Below are positions 25,446 to 35,550 of a stretch of DNA of 64,000 nucleotides, one piece after another. This DNA comes from Planctomycetota bacterium. Lineage in GTDB: Bacteria > Planctomycetota > UBA1135 > UBA2386. The notes under the pieces were generated by a model. The model was not told the origin of the DNA. It searched no databases and saw nothing but the letters and a program-made list of their open reading frames with translations. Within the stretch, counting starts at the first letter, position 1, and every line of letters begins with the position of its first letter. A program made the translations under genes and the position numbers. The stretch lies in assembly GCA_016713175.1 (NCBI GenBank), contig JADJPQ010000030.1, positions 124,001 to 188,000 of the forward strand, read 5' to 3'.

Positions 25446-26967
25446 GGCTGAGTTCGGGGCTCCGCGGTCCGCGGAGCCGGCGAGTCGCCGCGCGACTTGT
25501 GCGCTGGCCCTGCTCGCTCTGGGTGCTGCCTGCGTCGGTGTGCCGACCGAGGCGCGGCCCAACGTGGTCGTGTTCCTGGTCGATGATCTCGGTTGGCAGG
25601 ATCTCAGCGAGCCGTTCGCGGCCGAGCGAACCGATTGGAATCGGCGCTACCGGACGCCGAACGTCGAGCGGTTGAGTCGGCAGGGCACCAAGTTCACCCA
25701 GGCCTGCGCGCACCCGGTCTGCACGCCAACCCGGGTCAGTCTGCTGACCGGCATGGCGGCGGCGCGCCATCGGGCCACGCACTGGACCCTGAGGAAAGAC
25801 ACGCCGACCGACCGTCCGATCGCCGGGTTCACGATGCCGGCGTGGAACGTCAACGGACTCAGCAGCGACCCGACGACCCCGCGCGCCGTCCATGCCGAGA
25901 CGCTGCCACAGCGGTTGCGGGAAGTCGGTTACCGGACGATCCTGGTCGGCAAGGCGCACTTCGGCGCGATCGGCACGCCGGGCGCCGATCCACAGAACCT
26001 CGGGTTCGACGTCAATGTCGCCGGGCATGCGGCGGGGGCGCCCTCGAGCTACCTGGCGAGCAAGAACTTCCTGCGGGCGCCGAACGACACGATCTGGCAG
26101 GTGCCGGGGCTCGATGCCTGGCATGGCAAGGATGCGTTCCTGACCGACGTGCTGACCACCGAGGCGATCGCGGCGGCCGCTGCGGCGCGGACTGATGGCC
26201 AGCCGTTCCTGTTGTACCTGTCGCATTACGCGGTGCACACGCCGCTCGATGCCGACGAGCGTTACGCGCCGGCTTATCGCGCCGCTGGCCTGCCCGAGGC
26301 CGAAGCGCGCTATGCCGCGCTGATCGAGGGCATGGATGCGTCCCTCGGCCGGGTCCTGGACTGGCTCGATGGCGAGGGGCTCGCGAACGACACGATCGTG
26401 CTGTTCCTGAGCGACAACGGCGGGCTCTCGGCGTCGGCGCGTGGCGGCGAGAAGCACCGGCACAATGCGCCGCTGCGGTCGGGCAAGGGCTCGTGCTACG
26501 AAGGCGGCGTGCGCATTCCGTTCGCGGCGCGCTGGCCGGGCCGCTTTCCGGCGGGCGCCGTGCAGACGCTGCCGGTGCAGGTCGAGGACCTGTTTCCGAC
26601 GATCTGCGAACTGACGGGCGCGCGGCCTCAGTGTCCGGATGGCCACAGCTTCGTGCGGGCGTTGCGCGGCGAAGAACAGCCAGCGCATCCGTTGTTCTGG
26701 CACCATCCGCATCAGTGGGGCTCCAATGGGCCCGGGATCGAGCCGTACAGTGCGGTCCGCGACGGCGACTGGAAGCTGATCTGGTTCTGGCTGGACGGGC
26801 GCGCGGAGCTGTACCACCTTGGGCGTGACCTCGGCGAGACCGTCGATTGCGTGACCACCGAGCCGGCAGTTGCAGCCAGGCTGTGCGAACTGTTGCGCGC
26901 GCAGCTTGCCGGGTGCGCTGCCCAACTGCCGTATCGGACCGGCGCGGCTCCGTTGATTCCGCACTGA
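25438..26967 (+). CDS. Sulfatase, probable lipoprotein
   Basis: The 509-residue product hydrolyses sulfate esters. The sulfatase signature CTPTR at residues 95-99 places Cys95 as the residue to be converted to formylglycine. Metal ligands include Asp49/Asp50 in VDDLGWQD and the LFLSDNGG motif. The N-terminus carries a signal with a possible lipobox (LGAAC, Cys32). The GTG start lies inside the preceding dehydrogenase gene (8-base overlap), suggesting co-transcription. Secreted sulfatases are abundant in planctomycetes and used on sulfated polysaccharides. The activating enzyme is not in the window: the only formylglycine-enzyme-like domain here (in the kinase gene at 53644-56712) lacks the catalytic Cys. 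Confidence 0.93.
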   Translation: MVEAEFGAPRSAEPASRRATCALALLALGAACVGVPTEARPNVVVFLVDDLGWQDLSEPFAAERTDWNRRYRTPNVERLSRQGTKFTQACAHPVCTPTRVSLLTGMAAARHRATHWTLRKDTPTDRPIAGFTMPAWNVNGLSSDPTTPRAVHAETLPQRLREVGYRTILVGKAHFGAIGTPGADPQNLGFDVNVAGHAAGAPSSYLASKNFLRAPNDTIWQVPGLDAWHGKDAFLTDVLTTEAIAAAAAARTDGQPFLLYLSHYAVHTPLDADERYAPAYRAAGLPEAEARYAALIEGMDASLGRVLDWLDGEGLANDTIVLFLSDNGGLSASARGGEKHRHNAPLRSGKGSCYEGGVRIPFAARWPGRFPAGAVQTLPVQVEDLFPTICELTGARPQCPDGHSFVRALRGEEQPAHPLFWHHPHQWGSNGPGIEPYSAVRDGDWKLIWFWLDGRAELYHLGRDLGETVDCVTTEPAVAARLCELLRAQLAGCAAQLPYRTGAAPLIPH

Positions 26968-27252
26968 TCGTTCGGGGTGGCCAGGAAGGCGACGTCGAGC
27001 AGCACATCCACGGCCTTGTCACCACCGCCGATGGTCGCCGCTACGTCGCCCGTCTCGGCATCGGTGACGACCCGTTCTGGAGAGACCGTCACGCCCCCGA
27101 AAATGCCGGCTCGACTCACCACCGTGGCCACCCCACGTCGCCCGCACCAATGCCCCCACGGGCCCGCGACCACCCCCGCGCTGGGGTTGACGCTTCCAGC
27201 CAGGGCGGGCACGGTGTACGGACCTCGGCTGCGCCGGGATCTGCCAGTCACC

Positions 27253-28632
27253 GTGCACTCCACCATCGGAACACGCCGAGCGTACGTGGTCGTCGTCCTC
27301 CTGGTGCTCGGCATCGCCGGGGCCGGGGTGTTCACCCAGTTGCTGCGGACACCACCGGCGATCCTCGCGACGTGCACACCACCGCCGCCGGCGGCGCGTG
27401 CGGGCACCCCGGCTTCGGCCTCGGCGGAGCTCGGCCCCGCGCCGGAACCCTCTGCCATCGAGGAACGCGAACAGGTGATGCCGCCGATCGCGCCCGCCGC
27501 CTGGATTCACGGTACGGTGTCACGCCGTGGTCTGCCCGTGGCGGGGCGAAGGGTCTGCTGCGAGCCCGGAACCGAACGCATTGACGTTGCGGTCACCGCG
27601 GCCGATGGCTCGTTCGCCTTTCGCGTTCCGCCGGGCGTGCACTTCGTCGAAGTCGAGCACGCCGTCGGCGTTCGCGAGCAGCTGCCGGAGCTTCGGCTGG
27701 GGCCGTTCGACGCAACGTCGCACGCCCATGCCGCGTCGCGCAGCCTGACGGTCGCGGCCGACGACGTGCGCTGCGATTTCGCCTTGCCGGGCGGCACCAT
27801 CACCGTGCGGGCTGTCGATGCGGTCACGGGTGTTCCGCTCGCTCACGCCGGCGTGGCGCTCTGGCAGGCGCCGCCGCCGGCGATGCAGCGTCTGCGCGTG
27901 CCCATCGATGGCGGCGTCTGCACGTTGGCCGACGTCGAGTCCGGCCGGCACACGATCACCGTGCAGGCGCGTGCCTATGCCGCGGCCGCTACGGCGGTGA
28001 CCATCGACGATCGGCAACCAATGGCCGTGGTCCACCTGGCGCTCGAGCCGACGGGCGCCGTGGACATCGTGTTCGTCGACGAGGCCGGCGAGGCGCTCGA
28101 ACTGTCGGCGGCGCTGCAGATGCGGCTGTTGTCGCCGATGACGACCGCCGTCGTCGAGCCGGTCAATGCCAAGGCCTTCTCACGGCAACCGCGACCGCGC
28201 GCGTTCGAGTTCGATGGCCTCGAATCGGGCATCTGGTGGCCGAGCCTCGGCAACGAACGCGTCGATGCGCGCGGCGGCGCGATCCGGTTCCTGCCGGTCG
28301 AACTGCTGGACCCGCTTCCCGCCGAGATCGAGGCATCGACCGGCGTGCTGCGCAAGATCACGGTCCGCGCGCGGTATCGCTGTCATGCCCGGCTGCGCGC
28401 GGTCGATCGCCACGGCAATCGCGAGGACGTCGTGATCTCGGTCACGTGGTTGGATCCGGTCCACGGCCCGACGCCGGTGCTGGCCGCGCCGTGGTACAGC
28501 GGCGGGGGGTTCGAAGGCTATCTGGCGGCCGGCGTGTACGAGGTCGTGTGTACTCGCGATGGCCTGCGGCATGTCGACACCCTGACCGTCGGTGGCGATG
28601 CCGTCGACCGCGAGTTCGTGTTGCCTTGGTGA
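27253..28632 (+). CDS. Membrane-anchored protein with carboxypeptidase-regulatory-like repeats
   Basis: From GTG 27253 the product has 459 residues, with a membrane anchor at residues 8-30 (AYVVVVLLVLGIAGAGVF) and then a Pro/Ala-rich linker. Two or three Ig-like regulatory repeats follow (IHGTVSRRGLPVAGRRVCC, TITVRAVDAVTGVPLAHAG), and a beta-rich C-terminus. The frame is open back to 26977, but the upstream 92 codons are of low-complexity Pro/Thr/Arg content and do not look coded. The 285 bases between the sulfatase stop and this start hold nothing I recognise. No catalytic residues seen. It is a paralogue in style of the genes starting at 10998, 35551 and 32271. Confidence 0.72.
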   Translation: MHSTIGTRRAYVVVVLLVLGIAGAGVFTQLLRTPPAILATCTPPPPAARAGTPASASAELGPAPEPSAIEEREQVMPPIAPAAWIHGTVSRRGLPVAGRRVCCEPGTERIDVAVTAADGSFAFRVPPGVHFVEVEHAVGVREQLPELRLGPFDATSHAHAASRSLTVAADDVRCDFALPGGTITVRAVDAVTGVPLAHAGVALWQAPPPAMQRLRVPIDGGVCTLADVESGRHTITVQARAYAAAATAVTIDDRQPMAVVHLALEPTGAVDIVFVDEAGEALELSAALQMRLLSPMTTAVVEPVNAKAFSRQPRPRAFEFDGLESGIWWPSLGNERVDARGGAIRFLPVELLDPLPAEIEASTGVLRKITVRARYRCHARLRAVDRHGNREDVVISVTWLDPVHGPTPVLAAPWYSGGGFEGYLAAGVYEVVCTRDGLRHVDTLTVGGDAVDREFVLPW

Positions 28633-28682
28633 AGCGAGCCCTACCCACGGCCCGTGACGTAGACTTTGCCCCGGAGGCCACC

Positions 28683-30125
28683 ATGAACTCGCCGCCGCTC
28701 GTCGTTGCTTGCACGTTGTCGTTGTTGCTCAGTGGTGCCACCGCGTTCTGGTTGTGGCACAGCGGTGAGGCGCTGCCGGCGCCAGCGCCCGACCTCGGTG
28801 AGTCGGCGGCCGAACTGGCGTGGTTGCGCGCGCAGGTGGCCGAGTTGCAGCGCCGCGTCGACGCGCTCGCGGCGGCACCCGTCCAGGCCGTACCGATGGT
28901 CCGGAGCGATGCGTTCGCACTCGAACCCCGGACGACGCCAGCGAACGGGCCGGCGGCCGAGGACGCGCATTCCTTGCTGGATCGCTACGTGCGGTCGTTT
29001 GCCGAGACGCCGCAGGGCAGCGAGTACTATCGCCTCGCCGTCGAGGCGCATGTCCTCCTTCTGGTCGAGCCGGTTGCCGCGTTGGTCTTCGATGGCCAGC
29101 GGCCGGTGGCGATGCGGCAGGCGCTCGCGGCGATGCTGGCGAGACCGCTGTTCGCCGAGCGAATGGACGTGATCGACGCGCTGGTGATGGCGGCACTGCC
29201 GCCTGGCCCGCTCGAACTCGCGGAGGTCGCGGTCGCGAGCCTCGCCCGCATCGCGTCGCCGCGCGCCTTGCCCGGACTCGAGCGCGTGGTGCTGCAGCGC
29301 ACCGACGGCGCGCGGGCATCGGCGCTGCGCGTCCTGGTCGAACTGGCGGGTGCCGGCGCCAATGCCGCGATCGCCCGGCTGTTTGCGGTGACCAGCGACG
29401 ACGCGCTGCGGCAGTTGCTGCTGCGGGCGCTCGATGGCGGTGAGACGCTGGCGGCCGGCGAAGTGCTGACCGGGGCGAGTGTCGGCTCGCAGCCAGTGCG
29501 TCTGGCGGCCGCGAAGGCGACGGCCGGTTTCGACGACCCGGCGATCGATGCGATGGTCGAGCGTTGGCGGGCGCGCGAAACCGATCCGGCGGTGCTCGCG
29601 GCGCTGGGCGCCGCCGCTGCCGGCGCGGCCAGTTGGAGTGCGGCGAAGGCAACCGGCGCGCCCGACGCCGATCCGCAGCGCGATGACCCCAATGCCTGGG
29701 CGCCGCGCAGTCCGGAAATGGGCCGGCAATGGCTGCAGGTGTCGTTTCCGACGGCGGTGCAGGCGCACGGTGTGCGGGTCTTCGAGGTCAACGCGCATGG
29801 CGCGCTGGTCGAAGTGCTGGGCAAGGGGCCGGAGGGCGGTTGGATCACTCTGTGGCGCGGCACCACTGCCGTGCCCGGCGGTTCGCCTCGCGTCCTGACC
29901 TGGTCGCCGACCGCGGTGCCGATCAAGACCCTGCGGCTGGTTCTCGACACCGATCGCACGCAGGGTTGGAACGAGATCGACGCGGTCGAACTGCTGGGCC
30001 CGGGCGGCGGTCAGTGGGCAAGTCGCGCGACCGCCAGTTCGACGTTCGCCAGCCAGGGGTCGAATGGAATCGAAGCGGATGCCGGCATGCAGCTGCAGTA
30101 CCGCAAGGCCGCGTTGCGGCGTTGA
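28683..30125 (+). CDS. Membrane-anchored HEAT-repeat protein with discoidin-like C-terminus
   Basis: The 480-residue product has an N-terminal anchor (residues 5-26), a short coiled coil (ELAWLRAQVAELQRRVDAL) and helical HEAT-like repeats between about 150 and 330 (ASPRALPGLERVVLQRTDGA is one). The C-terminal 140 residues look like a discoidin (F5/8 type C) or NPCBM-like jelly roll: RQWLQVSFPTAVQAHGVRVF and TLRLVLDTDRTQGWNEIDAV fit the end of such domains. This suggests an envelope scaffold with a carbohydrate-facing tip. It is 50 bases after the preceding repeat protein gene and probably cotranscribed. Function unknown. Confidence 0.75.
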   Translation: MNSPPLVVACTLSLLLSGATAFWLWHSGEALPAPAPDLGESAAELAWLRAQVAELQRRVDALAAAPVQAVPMVRSDAFALEPRTTPANGPAAEDAHSLLDRYVRSFAETPQGSEYYRLAVEAHVLLLVEPVAALVFDGQRPVAMRQALAAMLARPLFAERMDVIDALVMAALPPGPLELAEVAVASLARIASPRALPGLERVVLQRTDGARASALRVLVELAGAGANAAIARLFAVTSDDALRQLLLRALDGGETLAAGEVLTGASVGSQPVRLAAAKATAGFDDPAIDAMVERWRARETDPAVLAALGAAAAGAASWSAAKATGAPDADPQRDDPNAWAPRSPEMGRQWLQVSFPTAVQAHGVRVFEVNAHGALVEVLGKGPEGGWITLWRGTTAVPGGSPRVLTWSPTAVPIKTLRLVLDTDRTQGWNEIDAVELLGPGGGQWASRATASSTFASQGSNGIEADAGMQLQYRKAALRR

Positions 30126-30138
30126 ACCGGACAGCAGT

Positions 30139-32271
30139 TCAGTTCGCGCTGAGTGTGATCTCGCGAACGTCCGGCTGGCGGCTCGACCACGTCGCCATGG
30201 CGAGGATGTCGGCAGCGAGCCGCCGCGCTCGCGATTTGCGCAGCCGCAACTCGGTCTCGCCCTCGGGCAGACACAGCCGGAACCCGGTCAGCGACGCCGG
30301 TACCGCGACGCCGACATCGCCGCCCGGATCCTTGCCGCGCGCCGTGATCCGACCGACATCGGCTGGCCAATGCGCGTCGTCGACCAGCACGTCGAGCCAG
30401 GCTTCGTCGGGTTCCTCGAGCCCTTCACAGTGGATCACCACTTCGTGGGCGCGGATCTCGAGATCGACCGTTCGTTCGCTCGCTGGTGCAACCGTCGCCG
30501 GCCGGGTCCAACCCAGCGGCACGCCGCTCCACAGATCGATCACCAGCAGCGAACGTGAACCCGGCGGTTCCTGGATCGCGAACGAACCATCGCGCGCGAC
30601 CAGACCGACCGGACCGTCGTACCAGGCCGTGCCCCAGGCCATGCCGTCGCCGCCGTTGCCGAGCGAGATCACCGCCAGACGCTCCATGGGCACCAGGGCG
30701 CGCACGTGACCGCGGACCACCGCAGGCAGTGCGGTACCCACGGGCAGATCGAGTGGGCGGTCGGCAGCGATCGTGAACGTGCCGAGCGTCACCTTGTCGG
30801 GCAGTCCCTGGCGGAACCAGCGCGGCAGCAGCAACTGGGCTTCGTGCGCGCGCAACCGGCGTGCGGGCGCCGAGAACGTCAGGTCGGCGGCCAGGGCGAA
30901 GCGGTTGTGGAACGTGAACCGCGCATCGCTGGCGTGCACCCAGACCGACTGTGGCACGAGGCGGATGCCGGCGCCGACCGGCGGCGTGCCGCCGACCAGT
31001 CGGCCACGGACCGTGGTCGTCGGCTGCAGCGACAGATCGCGTTGCAGCGGCGCGGTGCCGGCGGCGACGTTCACCTCGCTCGGCGTCGGATTGCGCGCGG
31101 TGCCGGGCCAGCGATGGATCTGCGACGGTTCGGCGGCTACCAGCCAATGGCGACCCGGCGGCACCTGCAGTTCGAATTTCCCGTCGGCATCGGTCTGCAC
31201 CTTGACGAACCGGCTGACTGCGCTGACGGCATCACCGAGGATCGCCCGTTCGTCGAGGTCGATGCGCGGATCGTGCGGCATCGCGCCGACCCAGGCGTTG
31301 GCAACCGGGGTCTTGGTGTCGGGGTCCTGCAAGGTGCCGCGGACGATCGTCGTGCCGTGGTCGGGGACTGGCCAATCGACGCGGGGAACCTTCATCGGCG
31401 CCAGCTCGAGCGTCGCTGTCGCCGTCGGTTCGTCCAGCCGCAACTCGCCGAAGGTCTCGCGGTCGCTGATGTGGACCAGCAGCTTGCCGGGTCGTGCGAA
31501 CGTGATGGCCACCCGGCCTGCCGCATCGGTGATGCCTGCCGGGCGCGGCTCATCGCCATCGTTGTTGCGCACGTGGACATCGGCCCCGGCCCGCGGTTTG
31601 CCGTCGAACAGCGCCTGCACCGTCACGACTGGCGCCGGTGCGACGACGGCATCGAGCGGCTGGCCAGCGGCCAGCGGCCCGAACGTCCGTTCGGTGAAGC
31701 CGTGGTTGCCGATCGTCAAGGCGATCGCCGTGTCGACGGTGCCGGTCAGGATGAAGCGACCTTGCGCGTCGGTCAGCACCGCGGTGCATGGCTCGGGCGC
31801 CAGGATGGCGTGCCGCGACCGGGTGAGGAACTGACATTGCGACAACCAATCACGGGCCTGCACGCGCACACCCGCCAGCGGCTTGCCGTCGGGATCCCGC
31901 ACGCGACCGGCCAGCGTGTTGCCCTTGGGCAACACGACCGGCGTCATGTCGACGTAGGCAGCGGCGGCCGCGACGTGCACGCGGCCCTTGGCGACGAACA
32001 GCAACGCGTGGCTATTGCGCGGCAACGGACGTTCGGCCGTGAAGGCGAACCGCCCCTCGGCGTCGGTGCGCAGGGCCGGCGCCGCCGCCAGGCGTTCGGT
32101 CACGAACGGCTCATGGATGGCGAACGGGCAGACCGCGACATCGGCGATCGGCTTGCCGGCTTCATCCAGGACCAGGCCGGCGACCGGGCGGTTCTGCGCG
32201 AGCGGTCCCCCACAGCACAGCGCGGTGATCAGGCCTGCCAACAGGCGGTCCATCGTGGCGTTGCGGTTCAT
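30139..32271 (-). CDS. Secreted protein with carboxypeptidase-regulatory-like repeats
   Basis: The 710-residue product begins at an ATG overlapping the CocE-like stop (ATGA); a second ATG is six codons later. A signal peptide covers residues 1-26. Repeats open with VAGLVLDEAGKPIADVAV, LAGRVRDPDGKPLAGVRV, VRGTLQDPDTKTPVANAWV and VRGRLVGGTPPVGAGI, each followed by a TDADGKF or TDAQGRF strand. The C-terminal half is beta-rich and contains a segment (LLVIDLWSGVPLGW) similar in position to the 10998 protein (LLFDVLTGVALEW). These two are therefore likely true paralogues sharing more than the repeats. The coupling with a secreted hydrolase suggests joint use outside the cell. Confidence 0.83.
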   Translation of the reverse strand: MNRNATMDRLLAGLITALCCGGPLAQNRPVAGLVLDEAGKPIADVAVCPFAIHEPFVTERLAAAPALRTDAEGRFAFTAERPLPRNSHALLFVAKGRVHVAAAAAYVDMTPVVLPKGNTLAGRVRDPDGKPLAGVRVQARDWLSQCQFLTRSRHAILAPEPCTAVLTDAQGRFILTGTVDTAIALTIGNHGFTERTFGPLAAGQPLDAVVAPAPVVTVQALFDGKPRAGADVHVRNNDGDEPRPAGITDAAGRVAITFARPGKLLVHISDRETFGELRLDEPTATATLELAPMKVPRVDWPVPDHGTTIVRGTLQDPDTKTPVANAWVGAMPHDPRIDLDERAILGDAVSAVSRFVKVQTDADGKFELQVPPGRHWLVAAEPSQIHRWPGTARNPTPSEVNVAAGTAPLQRDLSLQPTTTVRGRLVGGTPPVGAGIRLVPQSVWVHASDARFTFHNRFALAADLTFSAPARRLRAHEAQLLLPRWFRQGLPDKVTLGTFTIAADRPLDLPVGTALPAVVRGHVRALVPMERLAVISLGNGGDGMAWGTAWYDGPVGLVARDGSFAIQEPPGSRSLLVIDLWSGVPLGWTRPATVAPASERTVDLEIRAHEVVIHCEGLEEPDEAWLDVLVDDAHWPADVGRITARGKDPGGDVGVAVPASLTGFRLCLPEGETELRLRKSRARRLAADILAMATWSSRQPDVREITLSAN

Positions 32272-34004
32272 CGTGGTGCTGCTGCAGTCGGCAGGTCGAG
32301 GCGCATCATGCCGGCACCTCGGGCGAATCGGATCGTCAGTTCGCCGCCGGCAGGAACCCGCGCGAACGTGTCGCGGTCGGCGCCGGCGATCGCGAGCCGG
32401 ATCCGATGGCCCTTGGCAAAGCCCATCGACGTCGGGTGCAGTTCGATCTTGCCATCGAGCCATTGACCGGCAACGACCGGCTGCGCGTCCGCCTGCCGGA
32501 ACGTCGGCGCGGCGCCGTCCTTGCCGCGATGCAGCAGCCGCAGGCCGCCCTCGGTGACATAGCGGCTCCTGCCCTCCGGATCGACATCCTCCAGGTAGGC
32601 CAGCACCGCGCCATCGTCGCGGTCGACCGCACAGCGGAAGTGCAGCACCGGGGTGCCGATCACATGCAGATCCTCGGCCAGCGGCGCCGACGTCCAGGAG
32701 CACATCCGATCGTCCATCCGCTCGCGATCGGGCAGCCGAACCGGCGTGCCCATCTGCGTCGACCAGCGATTGGCGCGGCCGGTGCTGACGCCGAAGTCGA
32801 CGACGTGTTCGTCGATGCCCGCCGTGCCCGCGACCGTGGCGAGCAGACCGCTGGCATCCGGATGGAAGGTCCGAACGATGCTGTCCGGCGGCGGGAACAC
32901 GTCGCCTCCGACCAACCGTTCTTCACCCAGGTGGAACCAGCGCACGGCGGGCCAGCGGTCGACGTCGTTGGCGAGGCCGCGCAGATGGCGATCGAAGAAC
33001 TGGCGACGCTGCTCGAACTGTTCGGTCTCGCTCGGGATCGGCGGCCCCGGTCGCGGTCCCTTGGCGAACGGACTCGCGTGCAGCCCGCCGCCGTGATTGC
33101 TGGCCAGGATCAGCAGCTTCTGCGGGTTGGCGTAGTCGCGCAGCCGTTCCAGCGCGCCGGCGGCGGTGCCGGAATCGAACCAACTCGCCAGCACCAGCAT
33201 CGGCACCCGGCTCTTCTCGATGTCCTGGCGCCAATGCGCCGAGGTGCAGTGTGCCAGCGGCACGCCGGCCGCGCCGATCGGGGTGTCGCGAAACTCCGCC
33301 GCCGCCACCGCATCGCCGACATCGACATTGCGTTCATGTTCGGCGATCGCCGCGCGCAGCAGGGCGCCGTCGACGTCGTCGGCCACCGGGCGCACGCCGG
33401 CGCCGGCGACGCCCGCTTCGTTGCGATCGAGTCCGGCGACGACCCTGCTCCACTGCCGGATGAACTGTTCGCAGAACAATCCGTACGGCCGCCCCGGGCT
33501 GGCGTAGACATCGAAGTCGGACCAGCCGACACACACCGCCTTCAGCGCCGGGTGATTGCTGGCGGTCAGCAGTTCGGCGGTGGTGCCGCTGTACGAGGTG
33601 CCGTACGCGCCGACGTTGCCGTCGCACCAGGCTTGCCGGCTGACCCACTCGACGATCGCGTGTCCGTCCAGGATCTCTTCGGGGCCGTATTCGGCGGCGC
33701 GCCACCCGAACGAGGCGCCGGAGCCGCGAACGTCGATCTTGACCACCGCGTAGCCATGCGCCAGGAAGTGCCGGTCGAGGTCTTCGCGCGAGTCCTTCGG
33801 TCGCCCGGCGGCGTCGATCCGCGAGCGCCAGTAGCGCGTCAGTTCGAGCAGCGCGGGGTGCCGGGCATCGGCGGCGCGATTGGCCGGCAGGTACACATCG
33901 ACCGCCAGCCGGACGCCGTCGCGCATCGGCACGTACTGCGAGTGTTCCTGCGCCACCAGGCTGGCGACCAGGGCGGCGAGAACGGCGAAGCGACGCCAGG
34001 GCAT
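32268..34004 (-). CDS. CocE/NonD family alpha/beta hydrolase, secreted
   Basis: The 578-residue product has a signal peptide from ATG 34004 (RRFAVLAALVASLVAQ). It belongs to the X-Pro dipeptidyl-peptidase S15/CocE group. YVPMRDGVRLAVDVYLP opens the hydrolase domain, the nucleophile Ser lies in AYGTSYSGTTAE, and a probable Asp in LASWFDSGTAAG and His in SNHGGGLHAS follow. The C-terminal jelly-roll domain of the group follows (IELHPTSMGFAKGHRIRL). Members are esterases, amidases or acyl-hydrolases; the substrate is not evident. The stop overlaps the next gene's start. It is divergent from asnS. Confidence 0.9.
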   Translation of the reverse strand: MPWRRFAVLAALVASLVAQEHSQYVPMRDGVRLAVDVYLPANRAADARHPALLELTRYWRSRIDAAGRPKDSREDLDRHFLAHGYAVVKIDVRGSGASFGWRAAEYGPEEILDGHAIVEWVSRQAWCDGNVGAYGTSYSGTTAELLTASNHPALKAVCVGWSDFDVYASPGRPYGLFCEQFIRQWSRVVAGLDRNEAGVAGAGVRPVADDVDGALLRAAIAEHERNVDVGDAVAAAEFRDTPIGAAGVPLAHCTSAHWRQDIEKSRVPMLVLASWFDSGTAAGALERLRDYANPQKLLILASNHGGGLHASPFAKGPRPGPPIPSETEQFEQRRQFFDRHLRGLANDVDRWPAVRWFHLGEERLVGGDVFPPPDSIVRTFHPDASGLLATVAGTAGIDEHVVDFGVSTGRANRWSTQMGTPVRLPDRERMDDRMCSWTSAPLAEDLHVIGTPVLHFRCAVDRDDGAVLAYLEDVDPEGRSRYVTEGGLRLLHRGKDGAAPTFRQADAQPVVAGQWLDGKIELHPTSMGFAKGHRIRLAIAGADRDTFARVPAGGELTIRFARGAGMMRLDLPTAAAPR

Positions 34005-34072
34005 GCGACAAACGTAGCGCGAACTTGCCATCGGCGCCGCGACGCCGCAGCATGCGGTGCAGAGACCCCGCA

Positions 34073-35485
<1,413 letters not shown>

Positions 35486-35550
35486 ACGGCGGGTCGCCGG
35501 TCTGTTGCTCGCGTCAACGACAGTTCGCCCGTAGCAGCTTGCACTCTGCC

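Noticed and set aside
26977..27252. N-terminal 92-codon extension of the 27253 gene
   Set aside because: The residues are low-complexity Pro/Thr/Arg, and a membrane anchor starts only at GTG 27253.
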